A stretch of 64,000 bases of DNA from Clitoria ternatea. Taxonomy: Eukaryota; Streptophyta; Magnoliopsida; Fabales; Fabaceae. The notes under the pieces are model-generated. The model did no database searches and was not told where the DNA came from. It saw only the letters and a program-made list of their open reading frames with translations. Positions within the stretch are counted from its first letter, which is position 1. Each line of letters starts with the position of its first letter. Below are positions 60,148 to 64,000 of the stretch, in pieces. Made by a program: the position numbers and the translations under genes. The stretch spans positions 87,498,501 to 87,562,500 of the forward strand of contig CM075674.1 in the NCBI GenBank assembly GCA_037962975.1. The letters are read 5' to 3'.

Positions 60148-63100
60148 ATGGTGCAAGTGCAGACGCCTGACCCTCGCGATGAGGTTATCAGGCAACTGAA
60201 AGAGGAGCTGATGGAGCTGAGGCGAGAGAGAGGAGGAGCTGGGGACAGAGTAGTGTCTCATACAGAGGAGGCTCACCATGCATCAGCGAGGGATAGATCT
60301 ACCACCCTCCAGTATTCGAAGATCCCCACATATGAAGAGAGGGAGCAGACGCAGGACTCTGGTGATAGAGTTAGTATCAGGAGAAGGGAGCAGGCGGTGG
60401 TAACTTCAGGGACATACAAGCTTAGTGTCCCTTTCTCAAGAAGGTTGATGAGTATTGTCATTCCAAAACATTTGCAAACAACTCAGCCATTGTCGATTGG
60501 GAAGTATAATGGAGAGACCGACCCCACTAAGCATTTGGATGCTTATGTTTATGAAGCTATGTATCTGGGAGCAGACGAAGATGTCATGTGCAGAATGTTC
60601 CCAAGGACGTTGATGGAGGAAGCTCTCAGCTGGTTTAAAAGTTTGCCTTCAGGATCTATGGACTCTTGGGAGGAAATGGCTGCTGCATTCGAAAGCCATT
60701 TCGTCATCTCCAGGGATATCCCAAGAACTTCTCACACCCTGGCCCAGATAAGACAGGGAGAAACTGAGACTCTTAAGGAGTTCCTGAAAAGGTTTTACAA
60801 GGAGGCTGCGTTGGTCCCTAACCTCACGGAGGCCATACAACTCCATATTGTAGTGGAAGCTCTTCAGCCAGGTTCAGCCTTTGCCCTATCTTTGGCAAAG
60901 AGCCCACCTACAACCTTCGAGGAGTTTCGAAGGAAAGCTTCCAAATATGTGGGCATAGAGATGCATCTAGAGGCAACTGCAGCAAGAGTAAAGCCTTCTG
61001 CACCCGCTCAGCAGCCACGGAGAGAAAAGGAGAGAGCGAGGCCCGAGAAGCATGCCTTTAGAGAAGACTTTGTGAATGCTCGTCAGCATCCACGAGATAG
61101 GCGCGTATCATCGTTCGATCACTATGCTCCGTTGAACACCAGGCACTCACAAATCATGAGGGAGGTTGGTTGGCCAACTCTGAACGTCTTTGGTATAAGG
61201 AAGCCAGCCCCAGCCAAGAGGGGTGGTAACCCACGTAAATACTGCACTTTTCATGAGCAGACAGGGCACAACACTGATGAGTGTAAGGCGTTAAAGAATA
61301 CGGTGGAAACTCTCATTCGGGAAGGAAAGTTGAAGCAGTATTTGTTTAAGAAGAAATCTATGGATGAGCCTCACAGGATGGAGAAAAGGAATAGAGATCC
61401 TGATGATGAAGATGATAATACACGCAACCCAGCAAGGAAGTTCACTGCGGCTGAGAAGCAGAAAGGGGTAGTGATTGCTGAAGGTGCCCAACAAAGTAAT
61501 ATGCCCCAGCAGCAGAGACAGGGCAGACGAGAAGTGATTGAGATGATAGCTGGAGGATTTGCGGGAGGAGGAACATCAATCACAGCACGAAAGAACCACC
61601 ATAGGATGATTCTGTCAGTCCAGGGTAAACCGAGGGATAACCGCCCTTTCAGGGACGGAGTGACAGCCCCGACGGTGTCGTTTACAGATGATGACTTCGG
61701 CCCAACAATTCCAGGAGGTGATGATGCAATAGTGATTGTGGCCGTCATAGCCAATAAGGACGTCAAGAGGATCCTCGTCGATCAGGGAAGTTCTTGTGAT
61801 GTTATCTTTTATAATTGTTTCAAACGAATGGGTTTCAGTGATGCAGATTTACAACCATACACACAAGAACTCACAGCGTTTAACGGAGCCAAGCAACCCA
61901 CTAAGGGATACCTCGACACTTTGATTTCTTTTGAAGGGGAGCCCGGTGCAAGAACAGTCAAGTCAAGAATTCTGGTGATTGATGTGGAATCCCCGTACAA
62001 CGGTATCATAGGCCGTCCAACATTGAACGCTATGGAAGCAATTGTATCCACCCCTCATCTCTTGATCAAATTTATCGACAAGGACAACGCTGTGTCCTCA
62101 CTCCGCGGAGATCAGGAGATGGCTCGATATTGTTATAATCTGAGCCTCAACATGGTTAAGTTGGATGTATTCAACAAGAAGAGGAAGTTGAACGACGGAG
62201 GAACAGCGGCAGGGTCTGTCAGTCTTATTGACCTAGACCCCAGAGCGGAATTGAAGATTGATCCACTCAATCCATCTAAGCCCACACCAGATGGTGGCTC
62301 CAGGGATGTCGTATTGGGAGATTCCCCAGAGAAGGTCACGCACATCAACGATAAGCTGGAGTCTGCTATGGAGCAACGCTTGTTAGCCCTTTTGCAGGAA
62401 TTCAAAGACCTTTTCGCATGGACAGCAGCAGATATGCCGGGGATGGATCCTGAGTTCTGTTGTCACAAACTTGCAGTGTATCCTGAAACCAGACCGGTGG
62501 CTCAGAAGAAGAGGAGGTTGGGACAGGAGAAGCAGAGGGCGGCTTGTGAGCAAACAGAGGAGTTGTTGAAAGCAGGTTTTATAAGGGAGATACGTTATTC
62601 ATCTTGGCTTTCTAATGTAGTCATGGTGCAGAAGGCTAACGACAAATGGAGGATGTGTACAGATTATGTGGATCTTAACCGTTGCTGCCCTAAAGATCCA
62701 TATCCCCTGCCCAACATCGATCGCATGGTGGACGATTCATCTGGTTACCAATATCTCAGTTTCATGGACGCCTATTCGGGGTACAACCAGATTCTGATGT
62801 GGGAGGGAGACCAGGAGAAAACTGCCTTTATTAATGACCGCGGTGTTTTCTGCTATACCGTCATGCCTTTTGGACTAAAGAACGCCGGCGCTACCTATCA
62901 GCGCATGATTAACAAAGTCTTTGAAGGGATGCATACAAAGCTGGTCGAAGTTTATATCGATGATATCATAGCCAAAACGCCCGCTGGAGGAGACCACATT
63001 GAAGATCTACGCCAAGTTTTCACTAGGCTTCGGCAATACAACATGAGGTTAAATCCTTTAAAGTGCACCTTCGCCGTTCCAGCAGGAAAATTCTTGGGAT

Positions 63101-64000
63101 TCATGTTGACTCAACGAGGCATTGAGGCTAACCCCGGGAAATGTCAAGCAATACTGGACATGCAGAGTCCTAAATGTTTGAGGGAGGTCCAGTCATTGAA
63201 TGGGAAAGTGGCCGCTTTAGCTCGTTTCATGCCTAAGATGGCGCACAGGTCCCTCCCCTTGTATAAGGCGTTGAAGAAACACAAGAGTTTTGAATGGGGA
63301 GAGGAACAAGAGCAAGCCTTCCAGCAGCTCAAAGCCGTTCTCTCGAGCCCACCAATTCTTGTTAAGCCTGATCCAGGCGAAACGTTAATCTTATACTTGG
63401 CAATATCCGATGAAGCTCTAGGCGTGGCCTTGGTGAAAGAAACCCCTGAAGGGCAGAGACCGGTGTACTTTACTAGTAAAACGTTTCAGGGGGCGGAAGG
63501 AAGGTATCAGAAAATTGAGAAAGCCGCCTTGGCAGTTGTTTGGGCGTCACGACGGTTGAGGCCTTATTTCCATGCGCACCCAGTATTGGTAAGAACGGAT
63601 TTGCCGCTCCGTTCAGTACTCAGCAAGCCAGACCTCGCTGGAAGGATGATAAAATGGTCTATTGAGCTATCTAAATTTGAGATTTCATATGAGCCTCGAG
63701 GAGCCATCAAGGCACAAGTGTTGGCCGATTTTGTAGTGGAAATGACTGGGGCAGACCCGGCTACCCCTCGAACGCATTGGACCATCTACGTTGACGGTTC
63801 GTCAAACAGCAAAGGATGTGGAGCAGGTGTGGTGGTAGAAAGTGATGACGGCGTACACTTAGAAATTTCCCTCCGATTCAATTTCAAGACCTCCAACAAT
63901 CAAGCTGAATACGAAGCATGCTTGGCCGGTCTCCGTGCGGCAATTGATATCGGAGCATCAGCAGTTACCCTCTGCAGTGATTCTCAGCTGGTGATTTCGC
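60148..64000 (+). CDS. Gypsy (Tat-lineage) gag-pol polyprotein, 3' end outside window
   Basis: This encodes capsid, protease, reverse transcriptase and RNase H of the retrotransposon. I read every codon from 60097 to 64000 without a stop (1301 codons). The first ATG in that open run is at 60148 and residues are counted from it. An earlier in-frame ATG at 60040 is followed by TAA at 60094-60096, which could be a single mutation or the end of a short leader frame. The gag region spans about residues 120-270. The zinc finger is C366-x2-H369-x4-H374-x4-C379. The protease aspartate is D545, in the motif VDQGSS. The reverse transcriptase runs from about residue 812, with FMDAYSGYN at 872 and the catalytic YIDD at 936-939. 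The first RNase H lies around 1080-1200. The second RNase H is at about 1213 onward, with D1216, E1254 and D1278, typical of Tat elements. It reads off the edge before integrase. Confidence 0.95.
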   Translation, partial: MVQVQTPDPRDEVIRQLKEELMELRRERGGAGDRVVSHTEEAHHASARDRSTTLQYSKIPTYEEREQTQDSGDRVSIRRREQAVVTSGTYKLSVPFSRRLMSIVIPKHLQTTQPLSIGKYNGETDPTKHLDAYVYEAMYLGADEDVMCRMFPRTLMEEALSWFKSLPSGSMDSWEEMAAAFESHFVISRDIPRTSHTLAQIRQGETETLKEFLKRFYKEAALVPNLTEAIQLHIVVEALQPGSAFALSLAKSPPTTFEEFRRKASKYVGIEMHLEATAARVKPSAPAQQPRREKERARPEKHAFREDFVNARQHPRDRRVSSFDHYAPLNTRHSQIMREVGWPTLNVFGIRKPAPAKRGGNPRKYCTFHEQTGHNTDECKALKNTVETLIREGKLKQYLFKKKSMDEPHRMEKRNRDPDDEDDNTRNPARKFTAAEKQKGVVIAEGAQQSNMPQQQRQGRREVIEMIAGGFAGGGTSITARKNHHRMILSVQGKPRDNRPFRDGVTAPTVSFTDDDFGPTIPGGDDAIVIVAVIANKDVKRILVDQGSSCDVIFYNCFKRMGFSDADLQPYTQELTAFNGAKQPTKGYLDTLISFEGEPGARTVKSRILVIDVESPYNGIIGRPTLNAMEAIVSTPHLLIKFIDKDNAVSSLRGDQEMARYCYNLSLNMVKLDVFNKKRKLNDGGTAAGSVSLIDLDPRAELKIDPLNPSKPTPDGGSRDVVLGDSPEKVTHINDKLESAMEQRLLALLQEFKDLFAWTAADMPGMDPEFCCHKLAVYPETRPVAQKKRRLGQEKQRAACEQTEELLKAGFIREIRYSSWLSNVVMVQKANDKWRMCTDYVDLNRCCPKDPYPLPNIDRMVDDSSGYQYLSFMDAYSGYNQILMWEGDQEKTAFINDRGVFCYTVMPFGLKNAGATYQRMINKVFEGMHTKLVEVYIDDIIAKTPAGGDHIEDLRQVFTRLRQYNMRLNPLKCTFAVPAGKFLGFMLTQRGIEANPGKCQAILDMQSPKCLREVQSLNGKVAALARFMPKMAHRSLPLYKALKKHKSFEWGEEQEQAFQQLKAVLSSPPILVKPDPGETLILYLAISDEALGVALVKETPEGQRPVYFTSKTFQGAEGRYQKIEKAALAVVWASRRLRPYFHAHPVLVRTDLPLRSVLSKPDLAGRMIKWSIELSKFEISYEPRGAIKAQVLADFVVEMTGADPATPRTHWTIYVDGSSNSKGCGAGVVVESDDGVHLEISLRFNFKTSNNQAEYEACLAGLRAAIDIGASAVTLCSDSQLVIS

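Larger units (their letters stand above)
59175..64000 (+). mobile_element. Ty3/Gypsy element, Tat lineage, 5' part
   Basis: The element comprises the 5' LTR (59175-59977), a primer-binding site and an open gag-pol frame running off the window. Its base composition is much less AT-rich than the flanks. Reverse transcriptase and the double RNase H arrangement point to the Tat lineage. It continues beyond 64000, where integrase and the 3' LTR are expected. Confidence 0.92.

Noticed and set aside
59802..63785. Many minus-strand frames opposite the Gypsy gag-pol
   Set aside because: They are antisense shadows of a continuous plus-strand coding region with clear catalytic motifs.

Overview
The window is nuclear DNA of a flowering plant. 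It is AT-rich and gene-poor, with GT-AG introns and several superfamilies of plant transposable elements. The only cellular gene I can support is a four-exon sucrose transporter on the minus strand (1561-4364). Its N-terminal half matches the SUT1-type transporters of legumes (pea, broad bean, bean) most closely, so I infer a papilionoid legume. I cannot name the species from sequence alone.

Layout from left to right. 1-1560: downstream flank of the transporter. 1561-4364: the transporter, with a TATA box at 4438-4444. 4.4-10.1 kb: intergenic DNA holding two diverged copies of an unclassified repeat of about 0.5 kb. 10.1-14.2 kb: two decayed LINE (L1-type) remnants. 14.2-24.3 kb: AT-rich DNA with microsatellites and one unclassified repeat. 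24.3-32.6 kb: a third LINE, split by a full-length Copia element (25136-29757) with perfect GAGAC target duplications. 32.6-39.2 kb: tandem duplications, an AT-rich minisatellite with a period of about 143 bp, and a possible solo LTR. 39256-40816: a non-autonomous CACTA element with both termini and an AGT target duplication. 40863 to about 49.2 kb: a larger CACTA element with a broken TNP2-type transposase gene and a convergent broken TNPA-like gene. It has been invaded by two hAT-type elements, each with a perfect 8-bp target duplication. 49.45 to about 54.8 kb: a Sirevirus-like Copia element truncated at its 3' side. 54.8-59.17 kb: intergenic DNA with three short tandem arrays. 59175-64000: the 5' LTR and most of gag-pol of a Tat-lineage Gypsy element, open without a stop from 60097 to the window edge.

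The transporter loads sucrose by proton symport. Everything else is a record of transposon turnover. Target duplications and interrupted reading frames give a relative order: the LINE is older than the Copia element inside it, and the large CACTA is older than the two hAT elements inside it. The Gypsy element looks youngest, because its gag-pol frame is almost intact. I found no tRNA, rRNA, CRISPR array or unknown multigene system. The most rewarding structures are the precisely datable nested insertions and the intact Gypsy frame.
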